Shown here: in pieces, positions 1 to 10,223 of the stretch | Layout of the letters: every line of letters starts with the position of its first letter | Numbering within the stretch: position 1 is the first letter of the stretch | Source: Ciona intestinalis | Taxonomy: Eukaryota > Chordata > Ascidiacea > Phlebobranchia > Cionidae | DNA: 64,000 nt | NCBI RefSeq assembly: GCF_000224145.3 | Contig: NC_020176.2 | Coordinates: 4,191,825-4,255,824 of the forward strand | Direction: 5' to 3' | Program-made: the position numbers and the translations under genes | Notes under the pieces: generated by a model | What the model saw: the letters and a program-made list of their open reading frames with translations, nothing else | Told to the model about the DNA's origin: nothing | Database searches by the model: none

Positions 1-769
1 AACTTAAATTTTTATGCAAAAAAGGAGTGTATTATACGCATTGCCTGTTTACAGTAAAGCTTGCAAATATTTTTTTTAAAATAAGTTACTACTTACCTGT
101 GTTAATCATTGATCTGCTGTTTGTTGTTTCTTGGTAATGATCTACAATTCTACAATCTACATTTTGTTTACCACCATCTTCTACTCTGGCTAAATAATAC
201 TGCAAACTTAACTCTATTTTTTATACAAATACTCGACCAACCAATCATAGTTTCCAGTAGTTTGTGACTTTCAAACCATCGTGTACTTAAAGAGTAGTTA
301 TATTTTAAGTATACGATGTTCAAACATTACGCATTAGATCTCACTAAATAGCAATTAATAGCTGTTTCGCTGCATTTTTAACTTGTAGTCGAGACTCTTC
401 TGCACCGAATTTAGTTGCTCTGCCTTAGCACAACTGCAACAAAACACGCAAGCTACACGACCAAATAGTAACACTCAAACTGTTCCTGCAGCAAAAAAAT
501 CAGCTTTCCATAAATTGCGTGAGTGTCGAAATTATAATTTTAACAAACCGTTGTTTTGATTAAAAAATGTGTCGTCCTTTCACAACTATAAAACCTGCTT
601 TTGGCAATAGATTCATAGTTTCATTTGGTAAAAGTATTTATCAATAAAATGCGACAAAACTTTTTAAAACATGTGAATATTCTTGAATGTTAAATTCATT
701 AACGCTAAAAAAGGAAACCTTACAACAGTTGACAAGTTAGGTGTTAAGTGAAAGTATTGCTGTATGATC
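1..769. other. non-coding stretch downstream of DRC7
   Basis: AT-rich sequence beyond the DRC7 stop codon. No convincing exon, TIR pair or SINE core was found. The ORF at 664-888 on the minus strand overlaps the real last DRC7 exon in a different reading frame and is not a gene. This stretch presumably holds the DRC7 3' UTR, but no canonical AATAAA was located with confidence. Confidence 0.5.
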
Positions 770-3700
770 TTAAAAGTAAACTGAGAGCCTTGGATCTTGT
801 CGTAATTTCTGTTCAAGTTGCATGTACTTGTGTGGTGCCATTTGTTTATGTCTGAATAAAAACGTGTATGCAAAAACTGTTTAAACACATATTTTTAAAC
901 TATAAAACTTTACATTCGTTTCTCAGTATTTAAAATCCAAGCCTTACCCCACACTATACCACTTCTCAAATGCATTGGACTGTTTAACCATTAAAACATT
1001 ATACAACATACTAAATGAATAAGTGTAACTTAATCCTCGCAGCCGGAAAACGACAGCCGCTATAACACAGGTGTTTATAACCCTCGTGCCAGCTTATTAA
1101 TTACTACGTATGTAACTTTGTGGGTGATTTAGAATTACGTCGTATGTAACTCTGTGGGTGATTTAGATCTCACTTACCTGTTAAGTCTCAATTCAAGAAT
1201 ATGGATTCTGAACATTGCTTCGGAGCAGTAGTTGAAGTATTGCTCCTCATCTTCCTTCGTCATCGCTACTTGTTTCTGTTGGTAGTCTTGCTGTCTCTTG
1301 TGAAGTTCAGATGTTTCCTAAATAGGATAAGAGAAATTACTTTTTTAACGAGAAATACAAGTTTGCTGTGTTTTAGTTTGCATTCGCCTCCCACCAGGTA
1401 AGGTTGAGAATTTTTTTTCTGAGAAACAAAAGTTTTGGGGTTCATCTCGAACACAATATGTGCTTATAACAAAAACTTTGATGGCCATGTGCTGTTTGCA
1501 TTTAAAACTAATCTTAAAAATTCCACAGCATTGTGACAATCACTCAATACAGTATTACATTATTTTACCTTTTCAAATCGTAGCTGGATCAGGTTGGCTT
1601 TATCAATTAACCTCTGTTTCAAGTCAGCCAGGCAATCCTCCTTAAGTTTAAATGCTTGGGTTTTACTTATTTTATCTGGATTCCCAATTTGAGCGAGGAA
1701 TGGAGCGAGATAATCCATCTCCATTTCTTGTCGTCTCAATTTCTCTTCCATGGCCAACCTTTCCTGATAAGCATAACTGATTATAGAAAATGTATCTGGC
1801 AGTAATATGGTCAGTATTCTGGCATATAGTTATATGCATTAGCCAAGTACATTTAATAAAACAATTATTTTAACTATGATTTAAAAGATTTTTTATACCA
1901 ACAAATAGAATGAAAAACAAATATAAAAATTGAATAAAATTGCACCAAGTATAATTAGAAATGGAAAATTTTTTAATTATTTTCTCTATTAAGCTTAAAA
2001 CTGCAACTAATTATTGATTTTTACCCATAGAATTCATCAAAACATACAAAATCATATTCTTGTTTGCTAAAAAATGTTTTGTCAATGACTTTTACCCATA
2101 AAACCAAAGTTGTAAGAACTTACTAATTCCTTGCGGTGTTTCTTTGCTTTTTCGTTCCGTTCAGTGTCGTATACAGATATTGCAAGCTCTGATGCGAGTT
2201 CCTCCTTTTGTCGATCCATGAGGATCTCTTTTACCTCTTCTTCCGATGAACGGACTGCCTGAGGATCATGAAGATCATGTAAAATCATAAGACACAAAGT
2301 GGCAAAAATTAAAATAGACGATCATTTAAAATCAGAAGATATGTAACGGATATTTATCATTAAAAAAAATATTTTATTGGAGACCATTTAAAATCGTAAA
2401 ATACTGACCAGCAATTGATAATTTAAAAAAAAAAAATTGAAGATCATTTTAAATCGAAAACACTTTATCACAATTGTCCCAACCCAGTGTCATTTATGGG
2501 TTGTTTGAATTGTCAGCTATAAGTTGAATTTATACACACATGTTTGTTTAAACCATGTACGTGTATACAAAACTTATCCTCGCTTAATTTTCATCTAGCT
2601 AGAATAAGCTTCCAGTAAATGGTTTAAACATGCAAAAATCTAAATTAATAATAAAAAAATAAAGTTTCCCAACCCAGCAAGAATGAATGAGTAAGATTGA
2701 AAACTTATATAAGTATATACATACTTTTTAAACACATCAATCATAATAAAAAATAAAGCTTTTATTAATATGAGGACTGTTACGACAAATGGGTTTGTTT
2801 TACCTGAATACTCTTTTGTTCCGTTTGTATAAGTTGGAGCAGATTTTCATAAATTGCCAGATTTTTCGCTGGAGAGCCATGAGGGTTAACCTTGTCAGTT
2901 AAATAAAGTTTTAGTTGATTTGACTAGAGCAGGTATAAAAGCTGGACCAGACATATTCTTATTTAAGTTATAATGCTTTTCAAAATTCAAAGAACCTGCA
3001 TTTAATAGTATTACCAACATCCAAGATCCAAAGGTGTGGCTAAGTAGTACAATTTGGTAAAATAGACAGCCTTAACAAATACCAAAATTTTAAAGCCATG
3101 AGAATATAGTTTCATTTTGTGAATATTTTTTTGGCGTATATGTTTATGTTGACAACTGTTTTATGATAATTTTATGAAATTTCATGAAAGTTTTATGATG
3201 ATTTTATGAATTTGAATATATAGGTATTAGTTCTATATTTTTAGTTTACCTGGAAAGTATTTGTCATATCATTTGACCACTGCAGGCTTCCTCCTTTTTC
3301 CTCAGCGTTGGGCGGTTTGTAAAAGTCTCGCGTGGATGCGGTGATGTTGGGATCCTCCCGATGGTAAGTGATCTGGATCTTATCCTCGTGGATGATAAAG
3401 ATTTGCTCCTCAACATCCTTGGAGGCGGAAAGAGCATCATTACGATGAAACTTTTCGGTTATTTTCTGCGGAAAATAATATTTATAAATAGTTTATGATG
3501 CTGTGGCACAATGGTTGGTCTGTTTACCTCCAGAAAAAAAAGTTATGAAAAGTTAACATACGTTTTCTATCTATATAATACACCTGAATTTAATATAATT
3601 TATTTTACCCTCATATGGCGGGGCAACGACAGTCGTTATACCACGGGTGTTCTATTTCATACACGCCATGCTTACGAATTACCGCATACAAAACACTGGC

Positions 3701-6700
3701 AATGGTAACATCATTGAGTCTTGAACCCTTGGCTAGAGGCAGGTGCACTAAGCACTTTGCCACATCAACAGAATATACAACCAACAGACACACAACCACT
3801 AACCAGTATAGGTCTTGGTGGGCCTTCAGCAGTGGCTGGTGCAACTTTCTTTTGACGCTTCCCAAACAAGACATGGCGCAGAAAGAGGAAATCGTCTCGG
3901 TTGACAAAATGTTCCGTCATTTCTGTGGGCGTCTCCTCGCGCTTGCATAAACCATCCACTCTAAGTTTGTTTCATAAAAAAAAACAAAGTTTGGCGTAAA
4001 TGAATGAATGTATGTAACTTATTTATCTTTGCATGGCGGGGCAACAACAGTCGTTAGAACACACACGTTCTGTTTCACACATCGCAAAACAAATTCCTTA
4101 AAACTATTTAATACAACCTAAAACCTAAATTAGCCAAGTAACCCTACCTTGCTTTGTGGAAAAAACGCCCTTGTTTGTCCTCGTATGGTGGGGCATAGAC
4201 AGGCGTTAAAACACACATGTTTTGTTCCATACACCACAAACACAATTTCTTTTTAAGACCACCTAAATTAGCCAAGTAACCCCACCTTGCTTTGTGAAAA
4301 AACGTCATTGTTCTTTCTGCTTCTGGCCCAGGATTGCTTGCCTTGTAAACATGTTGTTGTAAAGATCGAGGTCGACCTTCCACAAAATCCTCGGTTATTA
4401 AACCGCCCTGATGAACACGGGTAGTGAGTTTGTCTTCTCTGTTCTCGAACGATTCCTGAACTCTCTTTAGGTCGGTAACTGTGGAGTTAATGTATTGGTT
4501 TAAGATAAAGAATGCAACAGCCACACTTTAAGTTGTTTTATTATAAAGTTGAGTTGTTTTATTATAAAGGGTCCACACTTTTTAACCCACGCTCTTTTAA
4601 ACAACTTTCCATAGTGTAATTAACAACTGTCAATTTGCTGTTAATTCCAATTTCTTTTTTTATTTAAATAATAAAATCTTGCCATTGTATTAAATATTTA
4701 ACTAATTTGATCTTTATATTATATATCTATCGACAATTGTGGAGTTTACCCCAAAAATAGAATGAAAAAGAGTCCCATCTTCCCCTACTCTACTATATAT
4801 TATGTATTCACACTTTTACACCAACTCACGTTCATTATTATCATACACAGACAATCTTGTTACCAAACCATCCTTAAGAAGATAGTTGGCATATTTTTCC
4901 AGTTTCGCTTTTTTGTATAAAGTTGTTTTCTTTCCTTGCGGGCACCTGGAAAAAATTAACAGTAAAAAACAAACTAACAAGTATTCATAACATTAAACAT
5001 TTTTTTCAACTCAGAATAAATTCTCCATAGATGCTTACAAAAAAAACCATACAAAAACTAAAAATAATAACAACACAATACTTACTAAAACACAATATAA
5101 ATAAACTATATGACAAAAATAATATTAATTAATTTTACGCATAACTTATAATACATCAATAGTTTAACATTTCAATATAATATCTTCCACCTCATTTCAT
5201 ATTGATTCTTAGTGACACAAATAGGGAGGACCCATGTGGCCGGCATATCAAGATGTTTCTCGTCTTCGTTTTCCTTTTCATCATCATCAAGATCATATAA
5301 CTCCTCCTCAGCATCAGGGATTTCTATCTGGGTTTGATCCGACCCCGCCAGCATATACTCCCACTTCTCAGTGTCCATCAGGTCAAACGACATGTCCTGG
5401 AATCAACTTTTTTATAGTTTTTAAAGCAAAAAAAAACATTTAATTTTTCTCAAAATTATCTTAATAAATTTACGTTGGAACTTATTTTAATTTTCTCTAC
5501 AAATTTTAAAAAATGTCATGAATCGTCTAAAAAAGTAACTAAAGTTAAAAGTTACTGGCAAACCACTTAAATTGCTGTATATGGTGACTCGTAAACAGTG
5601 GGTGAATTTTAACTTAAGCAGTTTTAATTATAATACAAACAAGTTAAATATAAATTTCAATAAACTATCTTTCCATTATATATTTATAGTTGCATTCAAA
5701 GGAAGTAACGTAAAGTCACCTTGCAACCACTTGCGCAGTTCTGCATGTTGGCCCAATAGTTGGTGCTGTTCCAAACACTTTCTATACCAAGGAAACTTGG
5801 GCTGGATGGTGGGTAAGATTGACCTAAGAAATATAACATTATTCATGGTAGAAATAAAATGAATAAATAACTTCCCTCATGGCGGAGCAACCAAGGTCTT
5901 TATAACACATAAGTTTTGTTTCATACACCTCGTGCTGCTTACGAATTACCACACTTGAACTTAGCAGGTAAATGTTTTTTTTTAAATTTAAGTTTACAGG
6001 TATTCTGTTTTGCTTTTACCAGCCCTGCCATTTTGGATAAAGATCAAACAGTAACCCACCTGTAAAGGGTTCAATAAAGAAATCCTCGGGAACTTCTCTT
6101 TTTCCCCCTCGCACCAAAACCCATGCATGGATTCGTAACCCGTATAATGCATCAGGTGGAGGCTTTTCAAGTTCCTATTATTTAGAAACAATACTGGTTT
6201 AAAACTCCGTGATGGTTTTCCATTTAATAAGCCACTAATAATGTTGGTTTAGCCAAAATATCTCACAATAAAATTGGTCTGAATGTTTTAAACTGTAATG
6301 TCTAATTTGTCCGACTAAGACTGTAAATCATAGCTTCCCAAACTGGGGGTTGCATACCTTTATGGGTCGCCAAGAATTCACCAATTTTACACAAAGTATG
6401 TTATACTATTACTGTGATGGATTACAAAAGTTTTAGTTTTTAAATATTAAATAGGATCGCGAGCAAAAAAGTTTAGAAAGCCCTGATGTAAAAAACACCC
6501 CCCTTACAGCAATTCTTTCTTCCTCTTCTTGTTGCTTCTTTTTCTCTTCTTCCTCTGCCTCCTTTTTCCTCCTTGCCTCCATCTTTATGATGAATTTGCT
6601 ACGAAGATCACGAGGGGGTTTGACGGTGTATTTGCGAGGTTCAGGTTTTTCAGCTTCTTTTAAAACCTTGGGATGTTTAGGAAATTTATACCTTTTGTTA

Positions 6701-8677
6701 TTTTTATTCATTTTTGTTAGTAAATATTATATATATAACCTTTTTCAGTTTTTGCATTACTTTTTTAATTTTTTGGTAATTATTATTCAGTGTAGATTTA
6801 ATTAATGGTACAGCTATTCAGACGAGTACACATGCAATACATATGTGTGTACAGTATTGGAGTCAATCTACCTCACGAATATACTTGTCATACACATTAT
6901 ATAACACCAGCTTAAACTAAATTACTTCTTTCTTTGGTTGCAGCAATGGACATATCTGTCTTGATTCATCAGCGAGACAAATTTCTTTAGTTGCGTAACC
7001 ACTTACAACATAAGCATCGTAACCAGCACCCAGCAACAATGAACATAAAATGTTGCTAAAGTCGAAACAGTTTCCTTAAATAAAAAAAAGAATTTTTAAA
7101 CTATATCTCCATACTTGTAAAAGATATGTTCAATTCCTTTATTTCAAGTCCAAAGTCGGCCTAAAATCCATGCTGTACTATCTTTAAAATCTACCTAAAT
7201 TGCCATTAGACCTTTTTTCCTACTTACCTAACTGTCGTTTAAGTATTGTGGAAGGAGAGAACAGACACATTGGGAGTTCCTGAGGGGGTTCAAGTTGTTT
7301 CATGGTCAGGTAATCTGCCACAAACTCAGCGCATCCTTGCCAGTGATACAAAGCTTTGTATGAGAGCAGGGTCGGACGTAAAGTAGTGCACACAAATTTC
7401 TGCATTAAGTTTTGGTATTAGATCATCTGTCACATTTGCAAAGTGGTTAACGTGTCTGTATTTAGATAATAGTTGGTTTACAAGCTCAAGCTACAGCCTT
7501 TGTGGGCTTGACTTCAAGCAATACATTTAGTTTCTTGTTGGTAATTTCTCCAACCCAGTTAGTCTTTTGAGGGTTGTCTAAATTTTCCCAAACATTACAA
7601 AAAATCTCCCAAATCACCCACAAAGTCATTTACCAACTCATCAGCGGGCTTTTGATACACTATAGTTGCCAACCAAATCTAATAGCAACCCATTTTTAGG
7701 TTACAAAACGAAGGTAAAGAAAGCACAACTTTAATGCTTGTGCAACATTCACCTCAATCCCACATTCATTCAATGGGTTTAAGAAAAGAGGTTTCCGGTC
7801 CCTGAATAAATGAACATATTGTCTTCTGTAGTTCTCAACATAAGCCAGAATTAACTTTTCTTTATTTGTATTGTCTTTGTAGGACTCGGGATATTCTGAA
7901 AAGTCCTCCTTTGTAATATTGGGTCTGTGTGTATAATAAACCACTGCTTAAAAACCTGAATAATAAACGTAATAATAATAATATCTAAATATTAACTACA
8001 CTTTAATGCTTTTATAGATTTTCTTACTAATAGATAAATCAAACTTGATTCAATAGCTATTAGCTAATAAAAGATTAATATCATAATCCAGTCTGCAAAG
8101 TATGGCAGTTCCTGACGAGATGTCGCGCGTGCAAGACGGTTATTTTTCGCGTTCGCGCGTGCTATCATTAAAAACCTGCGTGCAAAGCATGTACATTTTC
8201 AAGCCACGTTAGGAAATCTTACTTAATTTAATATGTATTTTTTTCTTTGTTTAATTAATTGGCGTGCGTAGGACAAATTGTGGCGTGCATAACCGAAAGT
8301 CTGTAAAAAAATCGCGCGTGCACCTGCCATACTCTGCAGTCTGGATCATAATCAATACTCGATAGCATGTATGTAATCAAGTATAATACAAATTCGTCAG
8401 AATAGCAGAAAGCAACAAGATATATCTACTGTGCTACTTGATTTTCTGTTTATGTATCAATCAGTAGGTTTTATAAGCAATTATTAAAAGTTACTGAGGA
8501 ATTTATTTTGACTCAATTTTGGCATCAGCCTCTGTAAATATAAGGGAGAACAGAAACTTACATGGTTGGTTCAATAATGGGCTCTGCTGTTACTTGAATT
8601 GCTTCCAATTCTTCTTTCAATTCTTCAACATCTGCATCTGGAGATTCTTCCTGGCCGTCCTCAATAATAATATCCAT
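770..8677 (-). CDS. DRC7: dynein regulatory complex subunit 7 (DRC7/CCDC135)
   Basis: Subunit of the nexin-dynein regulatory complex, which links outer doublets and controls dynein in motile cilia and sperm tails. I can place 17 exons with matching phases: 8562-8677, 7753-7924, 7228-7399, 6926-7074, 6508-6666, 6060-6174, 5720-5823, 5191-5396, 4830-4945, 4286-4478, 3804-3960, 3250-3465, 2804-2923, 2124-2258, 1569-1763, 1178-1317 and 770-851. They sum to 848 aa; human is about 874. Diagnostic blocks: NCFDFSNILCSLLLGAGYDA (transglutaminase-like N-terminal part), KYTVKPPRDLRSKF, ALYGLRIHAWVLV, KREETPTEMTEHF, ISVYDTERNEK, MDYLAPFLAQIG and HKQMAPHKYMQLEQKL. Acidic and Lys/Glu-rich coiled-coil stretches occur near exons 5 and 8. 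The start is the first ATG, in an acidic exon. The exon 1/2 junction is least certain: phase forces use of CACAG just before the PNITKEDF coding. SINE copies sit in several introns and a hAT-type MITE in the first. Confidence 0.93.
1010..1166 (-). mobile_element. composite SINE fragment (Ciona type)
   Basis: Carries the family core: GTAACTT..TCCTCGC, CCGGAAAACGACAG, a GTTATAACACGGGTGTT-like block, CTCGTGCCAGCTTA and GTAACTTTGTGGGTGATT. The last block occurs twice in tandem. It lies in the last DRC7 intron, next to the exon 16 donor. Confidence 0.7.
3596..3692 (-). mobile_element. composite SINE fragment
   Basis: Core block with CTCATATGGCGGGGCAACGA, CGTTATACCACGGGTGTTCT and a TTTCATACACGCCATGCTTA-like segment, in a DRC7 intron. 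Confidence 0.65.
3999..4250 (-). mobile_element. two tandem SINE fragments
   Basis: Two copies of the core, at about 3999-4095 and 4176-4250. Each has TGGCGGGGCA or TGGTGGGGCA followed by CAGxCGTTA and ACACACxxTTxTGTTxCA. Between them, and again after the second copy, TTAGCCAAGTAACCC+ACCTTGCTTTGTG is repeated and runs into exon 10. This repeat brings a copy of the exon 10 donor region with it, so a ~120 bp tandem duplication spans the exon border. Confidence 0.6.
5856..5955 (-). mobile_element. composite SINE fragment
   Basis: Core with CCCTCATGGCGGAGCAACCA, TTTATAACACATAAGTTTTG and CACCTCGTGCTGCTTACGAA, in a DRC7 intron. Confidence 0.6.
7436..7665 (+). mobile_element. composite SINE, older copy
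   Basis: Shows the family's CTCCAACCCAG..GGGTTGTxxAAATTxTC block, followed by an A-rich stretch and CACCCACAAAGT. The head region and 3' core are poorly kept. Lies in DRC7 intron 2. Confidence 0.5.
8088..8344. mobile_element. non-autonomous hAT-type MITE, 257 bp
   Basis: The ends form an imperfect terminal inverted repeat: CCAGTCTGCAAAGTATGGCA on the left, and the complement of the right end reads CCAGACTGCAGAGTATGGCA. The element is flanked on both sides by the identical 8-bp duplication ATCATAAT (8080-8087 and 8345-8352). An 8-bp duplication is characteristic of hAT transposons. The interior has several GCGCGTGC/GCGTGC blocks and no transposase. It lies in DRC7 intron 1. Confidence 0.85.
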
Positions 8678-9013
8678 TGCAGAAGTTTTAAACTAACAGT
8701 TGTTCACTAATTTAATATCAACCACCAAGGTGATTCTATAATACAGATATTATAACGGCCATTTAACCTTTTACTGGTGCCACTAAACTAAAATGTACTG
8801 ACTAGTCCCAGTGGAACCGATTCTATCAACCTGGTCTTATGGTTTGCTGTCTAAAAACATAATTTTCCGCTATAATTAACCACAACTAAAATTAACCAAG
8901 ATGCTTAAGCATATAATATACATGCTGGCCAAAAAAACACAATTTCTTTTCTGCAATAAGGAATCGCGTAACGGTAAACAGTCATTCTACTCCATACAAA
9001 CATGGCGTATCAT

Positions 9014-9026
9014 GTTGCTTGGTAAC
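9014..9026. promoter_or_regulatory. candidate RFX X-box of DRC7
   Basis: The sequence GTTGCTTGGTAAC fits the X-box consensus RYYNYY-N(1-3)-RRNRAC at every fixed position, with a 1-bp spacer. It lies about 337 bp upstream of the DRC7 start codon. RFX factors are the usual activators of motile-cilium genes, so the placement is sensible. One match is not proof of function. Confidence 0.5.
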
Positions 9027-9563
9027 CTCGCCAGCTGGGCGCTCGCGTTCGAAATCGTGGTGGTGCTGTTTATTTATTTTATGGGGAGCGAATAAGCAAA
9101 AACAAAACTCAAGGCAATACAGTATAGTTGAAATAAATACTGATGAAAAAGGAACACAACATCATGAAACTATAATGTGTATCAGATTCATTATATATTA
9201 AACGTTTATGTACGGGCTCTGGTGTGTACGTTTCATTTCAAAGACTATATTTTGTTTAGCAGTATAGGCTAGGGGTCGGTTATTCAAACAAAGAAAATAT
9301 AGAACAATAACAACATTATTGCGTTAAAAATAAAATATTATTTTTTCAATCAAACCCTCGATTCCTTCGATTGGTTCCCTATGGGACGTGAACTAGGTGG
9401 TTTGACAACGGGATTCGTTCTCGTTAAAATACTTTTTACAGTTGCTCGAAATTGTGTTTCTCGTGCACTGTATACGATGAAGTTTACCAAGCTGTGGATA
9501 TTGCATAAAAAGTACGTTAAACTGGTTTTGTGCAGTGACTGGTTTAGCCCTAACCGTTTTAGA

Positions 9564-9692
9564 CAGCCTCTAGTCTAGACCAAAGTCTAGTCTAGACCAA
9601 AGTCTAGTCTAGACCAAAGTTAGTAAGTATATAGCTGTTTTACAATCCGTTTCCTAACTTGGTCTATACTAACTTTGGTCTAGACTGTATAA
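9564..9692. repeat. TCTAGACCAAAG tandem and inverted repeat
   Basis: Three head-to-tail copies of a ~17-bp unit (AGTCTAGTCTAGACCAAAG-like) end in CCAAAGTTAGTA. After a ~40-bp loop comes the inverted block TACTAACTTTGGTCTAGACT. TCTAGA is itself palindromic, so the region can fold into a long hairpin. Confidence 0.75.
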
Positions 9693-9988
9693 CGTCAACT
9701 GGTTTTGCTTTGTGATCGTAAACAATTTTATATACGAACTATTTGCATACGTTTATATAGTATGACTAAAAGTTAGAAAAGCTTTATGTTTTGCTTTCGA
9801 ACATTGGGTTGCACGCAACTTAACGTCAAATAAGAAAAAAATAACTATACTGTTAACCCATGAGGTCTAATATGTTAGAAAAATAACGTGAACGTAACTA
9901 TAAACGTAAAACATGAAAAGTATGAACTGGAGATCTGAATGAATTCTGTTTGAGGTTTCAATGCATTTATTGGGATTGAAACCAATGA

Positions 9989-10189
9989 TATATAGTAGGA
10001 TGGGGGAAGATGGGACACCTTCGGTGCATAATATCCGAATATCCTGATCGTGTTTTAAACAGTTAACAACGGTCTATGGGAGTTTTCAGCATATAGTTTT
10101 ATAATTCTTTGAAAGTTCCTTGTTTACTACTACATTGGACGAGAAAATAGAGTTAAAATGTGTCCCAACTTCTCCCACCCTACTGTACA
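9989..10189 (-). mobile_element. 200-bp MITE, family A
   Basis: Near-complete copy with both terminal inverted repeats (TATAGTAGGATGGGGGAAGA at the left; CTTCTCCCACCCTACTGTA at the right) and the ATATCC.. / GTTTTAAAC / TTTACTAC interior in inverse orientation. Confidence 0.85.
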
Positions 10190-10223
10190 TATGTATATGC
10201 GGAACATGCTATAATAAGCTTAC

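Larger units (their letters stand above)
8678..9988. other. intergenic region upstream of DRC7
   Basis: No convincing gene. The interval separates DRC7 from the 3' end of the GPCR gene, both on the minus strand, so it holds the DRC7 promoter side and possibly the unplaced last GPCR exon. It includes an RFX X-box candidate (9014-9026) and a direct/inverted repeat cluster (9564-9692). Confidence 0.6.

Noticed and set aside
8901-9201. Two overlapping plus-strand ORFs upstream of DRC7
   Set aside because: No domain, no splice context; the region is better read as promoter sequence with an X-box.
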